Shown here: piece by piece, positions 49,046 to 58,894 of the stretch
Numbering within the stretch: position 1 is the stretch's first letter
Layout: each line of letters opens with the position of its first letter
NCBI GenBank assembly: GCA_013823985.1
Contig: PNNB01000056.1
Location: forward strand, 62,001-126,000
Direction of reading: 5' to 3'
Source: Sphingopyxis sp.
Lineage (GTDB): Bacteria > Pseudomonadota > Alphaproteobacteria > Sphingomonadales > Sphingomonadaceae
DNA: 64,000 nucleotides
Program-made: the position numbers and the translations under genes
The notes under the pieces: generated by a model
Told to the model about the DNA's origin: nothing
The model's database searches: none
Seen by the model: only the letters and a program-made list of their open reading frames with translations

Positions 49046-49816
49046 CTATTCAGACGCCTGGACGTCTTTTACTCCGAAGTCGAAATGGATCCGGACCCAC
49101 ACGCCCAACTGAGGCTTGTTGTCGATCCGGGGTGGCTTGACCAGAAACTGCCATGCCGCGAGGCGAAGTGCTTTGGCTAGCCCGGTTCCTCGTGGATTTT
49201 CTCCAATAATCTGACAGTTTTCCACCCGGTTGCGTTCAGCCATACGGCAAGCAATGTCCGCGGACGCCCCGGGAGGAATGCGCTTAATGGCGGCTAGATA
49301 TGGCGCCAGCTCGGCATCATAGGGTTCGCGTAGCCAGGCCACAGGATAGAGCTGCGCTCCACCGGGCCCAAGGCCTGGACCCATCATCCCTTTCGATCCT
49401 TGCCCGGTGCCAGAGCTGTTTCCTGATCCCGCGCTGCCGCCGCCAGGTAACTTCGACAGGTCCATAGCGTCAAATTCCGATTTGCTAACTTTGATATAGT
49501 CCGGGGTTGGCGGTTGAGATTTTACCGGGTTTACGGGCGGTAGGAGAGGCTTGGGAATAGGGGGTATGGGGGTGCGTTGCTGTTCCGTTGCAATCGGCGT
49601 CTGCATGTCGCTCTTCTGCGCCGATTTAGAATCCGTATCCGCGTTGAGAGAGAAAGTGCTGAGACTTTTACTCCCTGCGGCAGGCTCGGCCGACCGCATG
49701 CTCAGGCTCAGAATTGCAAAGATGAATAGTGCTTCCAGCAGCAGTGCAATAGCAATACTGATGCTGCGGCGCCGAAGCTCCGCGCGGTCAAAATCTGGGT
49801 GTTCCGAAAAGGCCAT
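49046..49816 (-). CDS. TonB-like protein, single-pass with Pro-rich linker
   Basis: From the ATG at 49816 the product has 256 residues: a short cytoplasmic head, one membrane helix (SISIAIALLLEALFIFAIL), a Pro-rich stretch (PIPPIPKPLLPPVNPVKSQP), a Gly/Ser-rich linker and a C-terminal domain of about 80 residues. The end (CRMAERNRVENC, LAKALRLAAWQFLVKPP, LGVWVRIHFDF) resembles the TonB C-terminal fold. A TTG at 49861 would add 15 residues. It lies between two O-antigen ligase-like genes and 18 nt after the second one on the same strand has stopped being read (49880), so these two are likely co-transcribed. No exbBD or receptor gene is near. Confidence 0.75.
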   Translation of the reverse strand: MAFSEHPDFDRAELRRRSISIAIALLLEALFIFAILSLSMRSAEPAAGSKSLSTFSLNADTDSKSAQKSDMQTPIATEQQRTPIPPIPKPLLPPVNPVKSQPPTPDYIKVSKSEFDAMDLSKLPGGGSAGSGNSSGTGQGSKGMMGPGLGPGGAQLYPVAWLREPYDAELAPYLAAIKRIPPGASADIACRMAERNRVENCQIIGENPRGTGLAKALRLAAWQFLVKPPRIDNKPQLGVWVRIHFDFGVKDVQASE

Positions 49817-49879
49817 GCGCGAGACGCGCACCTTTAGAACTCCTTTGGTGGCTTGCAACAACCAATCTAAGAAACAACG

Positions 49880-51346
49880 CTAATTCACGGCTGGCGAAAG
49901 TCTCGGTGTGGATCGGGCTTTCATGTTCTTATCGGCAAGACCAAACCACAACAGCAGCAGTGCAAACACACTCATCAGTGCTGGCGTCCGCAGGGGATAA
50001 TCCACAAAACTCGCAAAAGCGAGCATGGCCAGAAGAACTGCCGCTAACCGGGACACTATAACGGTCCGCCGATTGCCATCCATATGCAAGAATAGCACTC
50101 TTGCTCGCATCAAGTAGAACACGACGCCCGCGCCCAAAAGAAGCATGCCTGGAATACCGAGCACCACCATAGTTTCGACCCAATCATTATGGGCACGGTT
50201 GAGGTAAGTTGCATCCAGCAGCGGAAGAGGTTCGATCACGCGATAAACTTCAGCGAAGGATCCTGGGCCCGACCCCAAGGGCATAAATTTGTTCCAAAGA
50301 TCTAATGACGAAATCCAAAAATCCTGTCTTAAATCGCTCTTTGCCGAGCCTCCGAATAATCTTTCGACGGCCGTCGCACGGGAGAAGAAAATGGTGACGA
50401 ATACAAGCCCCCCGACGACGGCAAGAACAGCTACGCTCACCATTCTTCGGGCGGACAAAAAGGATGTTGTGATTTGAGAATGGGAATTGGAGGGGTAACT
50501 GAAAAGTAGGGCTGCTCCCCCTAATCCCAAAATGGCGATCAAAAAGCCAGACCGAGAGCCTGTTACCAAAATAAGAGGGATTAATATGAAAAACATAGCA
50601 AAAGCCCCGATAAGGCGTGTTTTGTTTTTATCCGCTCCAGTTAAATTTGCCGTTCCGTAAACAGCCAACATGGGAATCAAAAGCGCAAGCAAAACTGCGG
50701 CATGATTTCGATTGGCAAACAGACCGACAGCGGCCCCATCATTTGTTATTTGATAAAGGTAGAAGGGGCTGTCGGAACTGCTTATCACCTGAAAAAAACC
50801 AAACAGGCCTGAGATCGCGCCTAACCCCACAAGCAAAGGTAAGGTTCGCATCAAATCGTCTTTGCTTAACTGAATACCTAGCAGAATAACTGCGAGAGGT
50901 ACGCACATTGACGTCACAGCATTCCATCCATTTACGGGTACGATGTTGGCGACCCCCCAGTCGCTGCCGATATTCGCCGCCATTCTTATTTCATCAGCTA
51001 TTTGGTGGCTCGGCATTCGCATCAGCAGGTTTTGCGGAATAGGTAAAGCATAGAGGAACAAGACAAAGATCGTGATGCCGACCCCCGTTACAACTACCCA
51101 ATGTGTGCGGATGTGTTCCGGTTTCAGCGTCAGCAGGGCCATGCCACAGAAGACAACAGAGATTGGTCTGAGTATTGCTACGGATTGGACGTCGGCACGT
51201 GATGAGCCACCCATAAAAAACGACAATATGAAGAAAATCACCAGCAGCCAGAATTGGAGTGGTAGGTCAGATATCGAGTGGCGTGTGCGCGACAAATCAA
51301 ATCCTCTTAGCTGGGGCGTTACAAAAACAAATGGCCTACCGTTCAT
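49880..51346 (-). CDS. O-antigen ligase/polymerase-like (Wzy_C) membrane protein
   Basis: This 488-residue protein has about 11-12 hydrophobic segments. The Wzy_C region LGSGPGSFAEVYRVIEPLPL with YLNRAHNDWVETMVVLGIPG has the conserved His and acidic residues of O-antigen ligases. It is longer than the other copy at 47767 and only similar in type. The gene lies upstream of the TonB-like gene and divergent from the Wzz/BY-kinase gene. Polymerase or ligase role is not decided by sequence. Confidence 0.88.
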   Translation of the reverse strand: MNGRPFVFVTPQLRGFDLSRTRHSISDLPLQFWLLVIFFILSFFMGGSSRADVQSVAILRPISVVFCGMALLTLKPEHIRTHWVVVTGVGITIFVLFLYALPIPQNLLMRMPSHQIADEIRMAANIGSDWGVANIVPVNGWNAVTSMCVPLAVILLGIQLSKDDLMRTLPLLVGLGAISGLFGFFQVISSSDSPFYLYQITNDGAAVGLFANRNHAAVLLALLIPMLAVYGTANLTGADKNKTRLIGAFAMFFILIPLILVTGSRSGFLIAILGLGGAALLFSYPSNSHSQITTSFLSARRMVSVAVLAVVGGLVFVTIFFSRATAVERLFGGSAKSDLRQDFWISSLDLWNKFMPLGSGPGSFAEVYRVIEPLPLLDATYLNRAHNDWVETMVVLGIPGMLLLGAGVVFYLMRARVLFLHMDGNRRTVIVSRLAAVLLAMLAFASFVDYPLRTPALMSVFALLLLWFGLADKNMKARSTPRLSPAVN

Positions 51347-51613
51347 TTGTATTGAGCTCGAAATCAGAAGCTCGTGATACGTTTCCGCCTATAGTTTTGA
51401 TGCGTCGAATTTTGCAAGCATCGATCGATTCAGTTCCCCGAGGGTCTGCACTCACATATTTGTGATTAGGTATATATCGAAAAAGAGTAGAACTTACACG
51501 GCCAATAAGCTAGCTGCCTTGACTAGTGAAAACAAAAACTCGGTGCTTCGTATGTGGTTTTGAAATCCAGCGATGCTCCTACAAATATTTCGGTATTATC
51601 TGACAAGGCTAAT
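51347..51613. other. divergent promoter region before the BY-kinase gene
   Basis: These 267 nt are more A+T-rich than the flanks and hold no credible gene. An A+T stretch with TATATAT lies near 51470-51476 and could be a -10 region for either direction; no clean -35/-10 pair or operator repeat was found. The first part of the open frame of the downstream kinase begins at a GTG at 51554, but the better start is at 51614. Confidence 0.4.
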
Positions 51614-53827
51614 ATGTTGCAATCAATTCCCCCCGCATTTGGCGCGGCGTCGGCCGGTGCGAACCTTGGCGATGACCAAAACAATGATAGTTCGAATTTA
51701 ACTCCTCCGATTCTACTGCAGTATTGGCAAGTAGCGTTACGTTGGAAATGGGTAATAGCCGGGATAATTCTGGCCGCGATCGTATTCGGCCTCGTGGCCA
51801 CCCTTTTAGCCACACCTCAGTACACAGCAAGTTCACGAATAGAAATTAGTCGTGAGCAGAAAAACGTCACGAATGTTGAAGGGCTCGAATCCCAAAATGC
51901 GGGGCGTGACCTTGAATTTTACCAGACCCAGTACTCGCTTTTGCAGGCTCGTTCTCTTGCGGAGCGTGTTGTTCGGCAGTTGCGGTTAAGTACTGACGAT
52001 AATTTTTTCAAAGCGCATGACGTCGATCCGTCTGAATCCACACTCTTCGCAACCAAGTCTGGTCAACCGTTGAATGCGGCGGAGCGCCAGAAGCGGGAAA
52101 AGATAGCGGTGGACCTCTTGCTGAAGCATGCATCGATCTCGCCTATTCGCGGCTCTGCGTTGATCGATATTAGCTACACTAGTGGATCGCCGCAGCTTTC
52201 GGCCAAAATTTCTAACGCTTGGACCGAGCAATTCATTGTGCAGAGCATGGATCGCAGATTTGCCTCGACGGCGGATGCGCGGCGTTTTCTAGAAGGTCGG
52301 CTAGCAGATTTACGCGCTCGCTTGGAGACATCGGAGCGCGACTTGGTTAGCTATGCTGCGACGAAAGGTATCGTTGCGCTTGGAAAGACCAAAAGCCAAG
52401 ATGGTCGAACTGAGATCGAACGCACATTGGTATCCAGCGACTTGGAAGCACTAAATGCGGCGTTGGCGCAGGCGACAGCGGATCGCGTTACCGCTGAAAG
52501 CAAATCAGGCCAGCGCAACGGCGGTGCCAACAGCGAGTCATTGAATAATTTGGCAATCGGTCAACTCCGGCAGAGGCGTGCTGAAGTAGCTTCCGAATAT
52601 GCAAAGTTGATGGTCCAATTTGAACCCGGCTACCCAGCAGCCCAGGCTCTGGCGCAACAGTTGAAGGTACTGGACGCAAGCATTGCGCGCGAAGAAGCCC
52701 GTGTTTCTAGCAGCCGCAATTCTGAATATGCCGAGGCTGTCGCACGCGAGCGTGACTTCAAGGTGCAGGTTGATGCTCTCAAGGAGCGCATGAACAAACA
52801 GCAACGTGACAGCATTCAGTACAACATATTTCAGCGCGAAGCCGACACAAACCGTGAACTCTATGATGGCCTGTTGCAGCGCTACAAGGAAATCGGCGTG
52901 GCTGGTGTCGGTGCGAACAACATTTCGATTGTAGACACGGCAAAAGTTCCAGAAAAGCCTTCCTCGCCAAATTTACCGTTGAATATGGCGCTGGCTTTGC
53001 TGATCGGTTTGGGTGCCGCTGCGGTAGCGACCTTTGCGCTGGATCAGATTGATGAAGGTCTGCGGGATCCCGGCCAGGTTAACCGCATTCTTCAAATGCC
53101 TTTGCTTGGCAGCGTTCCCGACGTGGAAGAGGGCGACGCCCTTCTCCAACTGCAGGACGCCAAATCAGCGCTTTCCGAATCCTATCTCAGTATTCGCTCT
53201 AACTTGGCATTCTCGACCGATCATGGAGTGCCGCGCGCCTTCATGGTGACGAGTACTCGCCCGGCTGAAGGTAAAAGTACCACCAGCCTTGCGTTGGCGA
53301 CCGTTCTGGGCAGAACGGGTAAGAAAGTGTTGCTGATCGACGCAGACATGCGCTCGCCTTCCATGCACGTGTTTACGGGCCAAACAAATCAAATGGGGTT
53401 GAGCAATTTCCTCGCAGGTGAAAATAACTGGCAGCAGTTGGTACGTATCACCGATGTTAAGGGGTTAAGTCTTTTGCCAGCTGGCCCGACTCCCCCAAGC
53501 GCAGGTGAATTGCTAAGCAGCGACCGAATGCTACTCCTGATACAACAATTGACCGAGCACTTTGATCATATCGTGGTGGACTCTCCGCCAATCCTCGGAC
53601 TGGCGGATGCCCCATTGCTGGCGAGAGCCGTCGAAGGCTGTGTTTTCGTCGCTGAAGCAGAAGGTGTAGCGGTGCGCGGTATTAAAGCGTCACTTGGCCG
53701 TTTGCATTCCGTGCACGCACATGTGTTCGGAGTCGTTCTTACGAAGTTGAGGCATCGGCAAGCGGGCTATGGTTACGGCTACGGCTATGGTTATGGCTAT
53801 GGAGAGACGAACAAGTCATTGGACTGA
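51614..53827 (+). CDS. Wzz-like chain-length regulator fused to BY-family tyrosine kinase
   Basis: This is an exopolysaccharide co-polymerase with about 737 residues. The N-terminal Wzz domain has two membrane helices (about residues 40-65 and 455-475) flanking a long coiled-coil periplasmic part. The cytoplasmic BY-kinase has Walker A TSTRPAEGKSTTSLAL near 550, Walker A' LLIDADMRSP near 575 and Walker B HIVVDSPPILGLAD near 652. A tail of six Gly-Tyr units (about 718-732) holds the autophosphorylated tyrosines. ATG at 51614 has AAGG 5 nt upstream; GTG at 51554 is an alternative. It starts the polysaccharide machinery on the plus strand. Confidence 0.93.
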   Translation: MLQSIPPAFGAASAGANLGDDQNNDSSNLTPPILLQYWQVALRWKWVIAGIILAAIVFGLVATLLATPQYTASSRIEISREQKNVTNVEGLESQNAGRDLEFYQTQYSLLQARSLAERVVRQLRLSTDDNFFKAHDVDPSESTLFATKSGQPLNAAERQKREKIAVDLLLKHASISPIRGSALIDISYTSGSPQLSAKISNAWTEQFIVQSMDRRFASTADARRFLEGRLADLRARLETSERDLVSYAATKGIVALGKTKSQDGRTEIERTLVSSDLEALNAALAQATADRVTAESKSGQRNGGANSESLNNLAIGQLRQRRAEVASEYAKLMVQFEPGYPAAQALAQQLKVLDASIAREEARVSSSRNSEYAEAVARERDFKVQVDALKERMNKQQRDSIQYNIFQREADTNRELYDGLLQRYKEIGVAGVGANNISIVDTAKVPEKPSSPNLPLNMALALLIGLGAAAVATFALDQIDEGLRDPGQVNRILQMPLLGSVPDVEEGDALLQLQDAKSALSESYLSIRSNLAFSTDHGVPRAFMVTSTRPAEGKSTTSLALATVLGRTGKKVLLIDADMRSPSMHVFTGQTNQMGLSNFLAGENNWQQLVRITDVKGLSLLPAGPTPPSAGELLSSDRMLLLIQQLTEHFDHIVVDSPPILGLADAPLLARAVEGCVFVAEAEGVAVRGIKASLGRLHSVHAHVFGVVLTKLRHRQAGYGYGYGYGYGYGETNKSLD
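53768..53806 (+). repeat. Gly-Tyr codon repeat in the kinase tail
   Basis: A 6-nt unit, GGCTAT or GGTTAC/GGTTAT, is repeated in tandem about six times, encoding alternating Gly and Tyr. The third codon positions vary, so it is protein-level conserved and not a recent slippage product alone. Such a tract could nevertheless change copy number by replication slippage in steps of two residues. Confidence 0.85.
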
Positions 53828-53938
53828 GGATAGATGGACGCCTGCCCGGGGCGGTTGAGCTATTGCATCCAATGGCGATGTGACAGCCCCCAACGTGCCT
53901 TTTGAGCTGCAGGTGCCATCGTTAAAAGCAATAAGGTC

Positions 53939-54895
53939 CTAGTGACCCCGAACATCTTCTTGGTGTTCACAAAACCAACGATATGTTTCACGAATTCCGT
54001 TTTGAATGTCGATTGTAGCTGACCAACCCATTTTGCTCAGGCGGCTGACATCCATGAGTTTACGTTGCGTTCCATCTGGTTTGCTGGTGTCAAAAACAAT
54101 CCTGCCTTTATAACCCGTGATTTCCGCAATGATATGTGCCAGCTCGGAAATGCTGATATCGGTTCCTGTCCCGACATTTATGTGACTCAGCATGGGCTGC
54201 GTGTTCGCCTGATAAGTGGAAGTATCCAAGTCCATCACATAAAGAGAAGCCGCAGCCATATCGTCGACATGCAAAAACTCGCGCCGAGGATTGCCGGTTC
54301 CCCAAATTACGACTTCATCGCTTTGGTGCTGCACCGCCTCATGGAATCGCCGGAGTAGGGCGGGCAGTACGTGCGAGTTTTCGGGGTGGAAATTGTCGTT
54401 CGGCCCATAGAGATTAGTGGGCATGACACTGCGGTAGTCTGTACCAAATTGCCGGTTGTAACTCTCACACAATTTGATGCCGGCGATCTTCGCAATCGCA
54501 TATGGTTCGTTGGTTGGCTCCAATGTTCCCGTCAGAAGCGCACTTTCCGACATGGGCTGCTCTGCCTTTTGCGGATATATGCATGAACTACCTAAAAACA
54601 GAAGCCTACAAACGCCTGCTTTGAACGCCTGATGGATGACGTTGCACTGGATCTGCAAATTCTCGTAGATGAAATCTGCAGGGAAACTGTTGTTGGCATG
54701 AATTCCGCCAACCTTTGCCGCTGCCAATACGACCACATCCGGACGATGCTGTTGCAAGAAAGACTTCACAGCATTTTGGTCGGTCAAATCGAGTTCGTCA
54801 TGGGTTCTCACCAGAAGTTCCTCACCTCTGGCGCGTAGTAGGCGAGCAATCGCCGAACCCACCATTCCCCGATGTCCCGCAACATAGATGGCCAT
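53939..54895 (-). CDS. fcl: GDP-L-fucose synthase
   Basis: This 318-residue epimerase-reductase converts GDP-4-keto-6-deoxy-mannose to GDP-L-fucose with NADPH. The cofactor motif is [16 protein letters not shown], the catalytic Ser region is [10 protein letters not shown] and YAIAKIAG is the YxxxK motif; [20 protein letters not shown] is a family signature. It lies 9 nt after gmd and is last of the ten-gene operon; 111 nt separate it from the convergent kinase gene. Confidence 0.96.
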   Translation of the reverse strand: MAIYVAGHRGMVGSAIARLLRARGEELLVRTHDELDLTDQNAVKSFLQQHRPDVVVLAAAKVGGIHANNSFPADFIYENLQIQCNVIHQAFKAGVCRLLFLGSSCIYPQKAEQPMSESALLTGTLEPTNEPYAIAKIAGIKLCESYNRQFGTDYRSVMPTNLYGPNDNFHPENSHVLPALLRRFHEAVQHQSDEVVIWGTGNPRREFLHVDDMAAASLYVMDLDTSTYQANTQPMLSHINVGTGTDISISELAHIIAEITGYKGRIVFDTSKPDGTQRKLMDVSRLSKMGWSATIDIQNGIRETYRWFCEHQEDVRGH

Positions 54896-54904
54896 CTTTG
54901 TCTC

Positions 54905-56026
54905 TCAGTTTTCGGTTACGAGCGCGCTTTGAAACCCATGTGATTTCAAAAGTGCGTGTTTGCGTGCGGATTCAAGATCTGCCGCAACCATTTCTGAGCA
55001 CATTTCGCGCGTCGAAATTTCGGGAACCCAGCCCAGCCTTTCTTTCGCTTTGCTGGGATCGCCTAACAAAGTCTCCACTTCGGCCGGTCGGAAATAGCGC
55101 GGGTCTACCCGCACGATTACATCTCCGGGTTTGACGGAGGTCGATATATTTCCAGTAACCCCATCAACAATACCGCGCTCGTCTACTCCCGTTCCTTCAA
55201 ACCTGAGCGTTATGCCTAGTTCTTCAGCCGACCATTCAATAAACTGCCGAACCGAATACTGCTCCCCGGTCGCTATCACAAAATCATCAGGCACTTCTTG
55301 CTGCAGCATCATCCATTGCATACGGATATAGTCTTTAGCGTGTCCCCAGTCCCGAAGAGAATCCATGTTGCCCATGAACAGGCATCGCTCCAAACCTTGA
55401 CTAATATTCGCTAAACCGCGGGTAATTTTCCGGGTGACGAACGTTTCACCGCGACGCGGACTCTCGTGATTGAACAGGATGCCATTGCAGGCGTACATTC
55501 CATAAGCTTCACGATAGTTGACCGTAATCCAATAGGCGTAGAGCTTTGCGACAGCATAGGGCGACCGAGGATAAAAAGGTGTCGTTTCGCGCTGCGGGAT
55601 CTCCTGCACCAACCCATATAACTCGGACGTTGATGCTTGATAGAAGCGTGTCTTGCGTTCGAGGCCAAGAAATCGGATAGCTTCAAGTAGCCGTAACGTA
55701 CCTATTGCGTCAACGTCTGCGGTATATTCCGGCGCTTCGAAACTGACGGCAACATGACTTTGCGCGCCAAGATTGTAGACTTCATCCGGTTCAACCTCGC
55801 GCAATATGCGGGTCAGGTTGGATGTGTCAGACAGATCGCCGTAGTGAAGCTTCAGCTTTGGATTAGGGGAGTGCGGATCTTGATAAATATGATCGATGCG
55901 CTGGGTATTGAAGGACGAAGCCCTGCGCTTGATCCCGTGGACTTCATACCCCTTTTCCAATAAAAACTCTGCAAGATAAGAGCCATCTTGACCAGTAATA
56001 CCGGTAATCAGTGCACTTTTCGTCAT
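54905..56026 (-). CDS. gmd: GDP-mannose 4,6-dehydratase
   Basis: This 373-residue NADP-dependent SDR enzyme makes GDP-4-keto-6-deoxy-mannose from GDP-mannose. [20 protein letters not shown] is the nucleotide motif, [10 protein letters not shown] and [15 protein letters not shown] carry the catalytic Ser/Thr, Tyr and Lys. The C-terminus [20 protein letters not shown] is typical. It overlaps the GT2 gene by 4 bases. With fcl it defines GDP-L-fucose as the probable donor for the polymer. Confidence 0.97.
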   Translation of the reverse strand: MTKSALITGITGQDGSYLAEFLLEKGYEVHGIKRRASSFNTQRIDHIYQDPHSPNPKLKLHYGDLSDTSNLTRILREVEPDEVYNLGAQSHVAVSFEAPEYTADVDAIGTLRLLEAIRFLGLERKTRFYQASTSELYGLVQEIPQRETTPFYPRSPYAVAKLYAYWITVNYREAYGMYACNGILFNHESPRRGETFVTRKITRGLANISQGLERCLFMGNMDSLRDWGHAKDYIRMQWMMLQQEVPDDFVIATGEQYSVRQFIEWSAEELGITLRFEGTGVDERGIVDGVTGNISTSVKPGDVIVRVDPRYFRPAEVETLLGDPSKAKERLGWVPEISTREMCSEMVAADLESARKHALLKSHGFQSALVTEN

Positions 56027-56781
56027 CGTCTGTCCTTCTTAAATATAAACTGTGGTATCTTTGTTAGGTTTTTGAGAATTAATGTTCCAATACCACCAAC
56101 ATTGTTTCGTCGAATTGCTGTAAAGTCCTCACGACTCTTCTTAATAATTCTACCAATTGTCCGGTTACTCTCACCACCGACCCGCATTTTTACGAGTACC
56201 TCTGGAATATACTCAAGGGTTACGTTGCCCTTGTTCAAATATCGGAGCATGGCATCATAATCTGCGGCGATGCGCATCTCCTTGTCATAAAGCCCCCAAT
56301 TGTCAAAAACTTCGCGTCTAAGGTAAAGTGTCGGATGCGGGGGCATCCAGCCCTTGCGCAGCAGCGCCTTTGTGAAGAGCCCGGCACGCCAATGCCGGAT
56401 TACGCGGGTGGGATCATCAACCGCGACATATTGCAAATCGCCATATACACCGTCGACTTTAGTGTCTTGCATCACAGATGCAACGCGCTCGATAACGTGG
56501 TCATCGGCAAAAAAATCATCCGAATGCATAAGGCCGATGATATCGCCGGTTGATCTGGAAATGCCGCGGTTTATCGCGTCGTAGATCCCTTCATCCCGTT
56601 CGGATATCAGGCAGGTGTTGGCGTTACCAAGATCACGAATGACGCCTAAAGTTCCGTCGGTCGAACCTCCATCCTGAATGATATGTTCGATGTCGAAATA
56701 GCATTGGGATTGGACGCTTTGGATGGCTTGTCCAATGGTGTCGGCTCGGTTGTACACGACCGTAACGATTGAGATCTTCAT
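56023..56781 (-). CDS. family 2 glycosyltransferase
   Basis: This 252-residue GT-A enzyme starts with [20 protein letters not shown] and has [10 protein letters not shown] and the DXD-type [15 protein letters not shown], followed by [12 protein letters not shown]. It resembles the WcaE/WcaA-like group of GT2 enzymes often placed with gmd and fcl. Acceptor and donor are not known; fucose transfer is possible from context. It overlaps both neighbours by 4 bases. Confidence 0.9.
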   Translation of the reverse strand: MKISIVTVVYNRADTIGQAIQSVQSQCYFDIEHIIQDGGSTDGTLGVIRDLGNANTCLISERDEGIYDAINRGISRSTGDIIGLMHSDDFFADDHVIERVASVMQDTKVDGVYGDLQYVAVDDPTRVIRHWRAGLFTKALLRKGWMPPHPTLYLRREVFDNWGLYDKEMRIAADYDAMLRYLNKGNVTLEYIPEVLVKMRVGGESNRTIGRIIKKSREDFTAIRRNNVGGIGTLILKNLTKIPQFIFKKDRR

Positions 56782-57965
56782 GTCTTCATTCTTCCACCGG
56801 CCGACATCGAGGCATCACGGACTAGCTTGTGAACGCTAGCCGCAAAAGCCTGTTGGCGCGCTTTACTGGAGCCTGCGGCTTTGGCCATATCATCGTTTAT
56901 GGAATCTAGGCGGCGCGGAGCACAGACCGCGATAGCGGACGCTAAAGAACTGGCGTCTTTGGTACCGAAAAAACGGGCGTCCGGGGCCTGTTCGCGATGA
57001 ACGGATAGATCGGACAGCAACATCGGTGTGCCAACCGCCTTTGCCTCTTCCACCGGTGTGCTCCAGCCTTCAAACAGCGAGGGATTGAGCAGGCCGTTGG
57101 CGCAAATCATCAGGGCCTGGACAAGCGCATGGTCCACATTGCCGATAAATCGAAAATTCTGCTCGGCACCGCTTGCCACAATTTGGGCCTTCAATAGGTC
57201 AGGATAGCCCGGGAACCGGGGGTCATATCCATGGCCTGTCGCTAGGATAACGCGCTTGGAGCCTTGCCGTGCCAAAAGAGATGCCGCCTCAATTGCGAGC
57301 CGGTGGTTTTTGTGTTGCCAGAGCTGGTTTGGCAGAAAAACAAAGTCTTCCGGGATTCCTTCCTGACGTAACCGGTTCCAAGCGGTTGCAGCATTAGGCC
57401 AGTCGTTTACCGAAACAGCAAACCGCGCTACGCCGGTCTTGCCCTTCGCCGCAGGATAAAATGCGACGCAATCGCGCTCGGCATCTTCGCTGCTCAGCAT
57501 CACGGAAGAGCAGGACGCAATCTGGGCGCGAAATCCGATATCGCGTTTCCACCAAGCCACCTGACTGAACATTTGCGGCATATGCCTGTGCTGGAAATCG
57601 GGTATCCAGGCGATCGAAGGAACTCCGCTGCGCCATCCCAGATATACTGCCGGATCCAGCGCGACATCGACGTTCTCACGCTTGTAAACATCCACCACGG
57701 CCGCATGGCGGCCTGTTAAGAGAGTAGCTAAGGTCTTGGCGCGGATGGCGTCTTCATTGAAAGCCGGATCGCACAGAATCTTGGTGCGCTCCAGATTTGC
57801 CATAGCGCTAATTTCCGGGGCATCGTAACGGTCAGGTCCCACACATAGGAGGGTTTCGATATCGCGGTCCCCTTCGGCCGCCAAAGCGCGCACCAAATTC
57901 TGCATATACATCCAGCCGCCGAACCAGCCTTTGCCACCAATAGGTGGGATTGCGAAACGTATCAT
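56778..57965 (-). CDS. family 4-type glycosyltransferase
   Basis: This 395-residue GT-B enzyme has the N-terminal IPPIGGKGWFGGWMYMQNLV, a middle FVFLPNQLWQHKNHRLAIEA and the C-terminal nucleotide-sugar segment NGLLNPSLFEGWSTPVEEA with the ExxxxxE pair. The ATG at 57965 overlaps the preceding epimerase stop (ATGA), which supports it over a TTG/GTG start further up. Donor sugar unknown. Confidence 0.88.
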   Translation of the reverse strand: MIRFAIPPIGGKGWFGGWMYMQNLVRALAAEGDRDIETLLCVGPDRYDAPEISAMANLERTKILCDPAFNEDAIRAKTLATLLTGRHAAVVDVYKRENVDVALDPAVYLGWRSGVPSIAWIPDFQHRHMPQMFSQVAWWKRDIGFRAQIASCSSVMLSSEDAERDCVAFYPAAKGKTGVARFAVSVNDWPNAATAWNRLRQEGIPEDFVFLPNQLWQHKNHRLAIEAASLLARQGSKRVILATGHGYDPRFPGYPDLLKAQIVASGAEQNFRFIGNVDHALVQALMICANGLLNPSLFEGWSTPVEEAKAVGTPMLLSDLSVHREQAPDARFFGTKDASSLASAIAVCAPRRLDSINDDMAKAAGSSKARQQAFAASVHKLVRDASMSAGGRMKT

Positions 57966-58894
57966 TTTGCTGACTGTTTCTGGAACCAAGCGGCATAGTC
58001 TCTGATCCCAGCTTCGAGATCAACGCGCCATTCAAATCCTGTCGAAGCAAGGGTCCCCGGGGCGGCAACAAGGCTAAACGGATCGCCGGCGCGGCTCTCA
58101 CCTGAGAAAGTCAAGCATGTGCTGTCCCTTCCAAAGGCGCGCGCAGTGACCTCCGCGATCCGCTGCACGCTTCCCGCTTTGCCCGTTCCGGCATTGATGA
58201 CCGGCATATCCGGGGCGGCAAAGTCACGCGCAGTGGTCAAGACCCGGACAACATCGTCGATATGTGTCCAGTCGCGTAATTCCTGTCCCGTGCCACCCAA
58301 TATAATCTGTGGTGTGCCGGAGGCGAGCTTGCCACACAAATCCCATAAGAGCTGCTTGGTCAGGCCGGGGCCATAAACGGAAAACAGGCGTACTGCGACA
58401 ATGGGCAGGCCAAAACTGCCTGCCCAGCCGCGGCAAATACTTTCCATCGCAAACTTATGGGCGCCATAAGGCGAAAAGGGAGCCGTCGCTGCGTTCTCGT
58501 CAATCGTGCCAGCGTGCAAATTCCCATATACAGCGGCAGATGACACGATAACCAACTGCGGCGGGACCGGTTGGTTACGCATCCAGTCGAGCAGCATTGC
58601 GGTTCCGTCCACGGTCGCCGAAAAATCACTATAGGGGTCGGCAAGACTGGCGCCGACAGACGAACCGCCCGCAAGATGATAGATGGTATCGGGCGCCCCC
58701 GTTCGTTCGGCCAAATTCGACAGGCCAGCCTGTGTCAATGGTGTTGTAGACCATGCACCAATGCCGCCGGTCAATCCGTGGGATTCAGGGCCAACACGAT
58801 CTATACCCCCGACCTGCACGCCGGATGCAGCAAGGTGCTGCACCAGATGCCGGCCGATAAATCCAGCCGCGCCTGTTACCCATGCGGTGGTCAT
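57962..58894 (-). CDS. NAD-dependent epimerase/dehydratase
   Basis: This 310-residue extended SDR protein has AWVTGAAGFIGRHLVQHLAA, VIVSSAAVYGN and SPYGAHKFAMES (YxxxK). It is not a close match to GalE, Gmd or Fcl, so the sugar nucleotide cannot be named. The codon use is G+C-rich again, unlike the flanking methyltransferase-like gene. It overlaps both neighbours by 4 bases. Confidence 0.85.
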   Translation of the reverse strand: MTTAWVTGAAGFIGRHLVQHLAASGVQVGGIDRVGPESHGLTGGIGAWSTTPLTQAGLSNLAERTGAPDTIYHLAGGSSVGASLADPYSDFSATVDGTAMLLDWMRNQPVPPQLVIVSSAAVYGNLHAGTIDENAATAPFSPYGAHKFAMESICRGWAGSFGLPIVAVRLFSVYGPGLTKQLLWDLCGKLASGTPQIILGGTGQELRDWTHIDDVVRVLTTARDFAAPDMPVINAGTGKAGSVQRIAEVTARAFGRDSTCLTFSGESRAGDPFSLVAAPGTLASTGFEWRVDLEAGIRDYAAWFQKQSAK

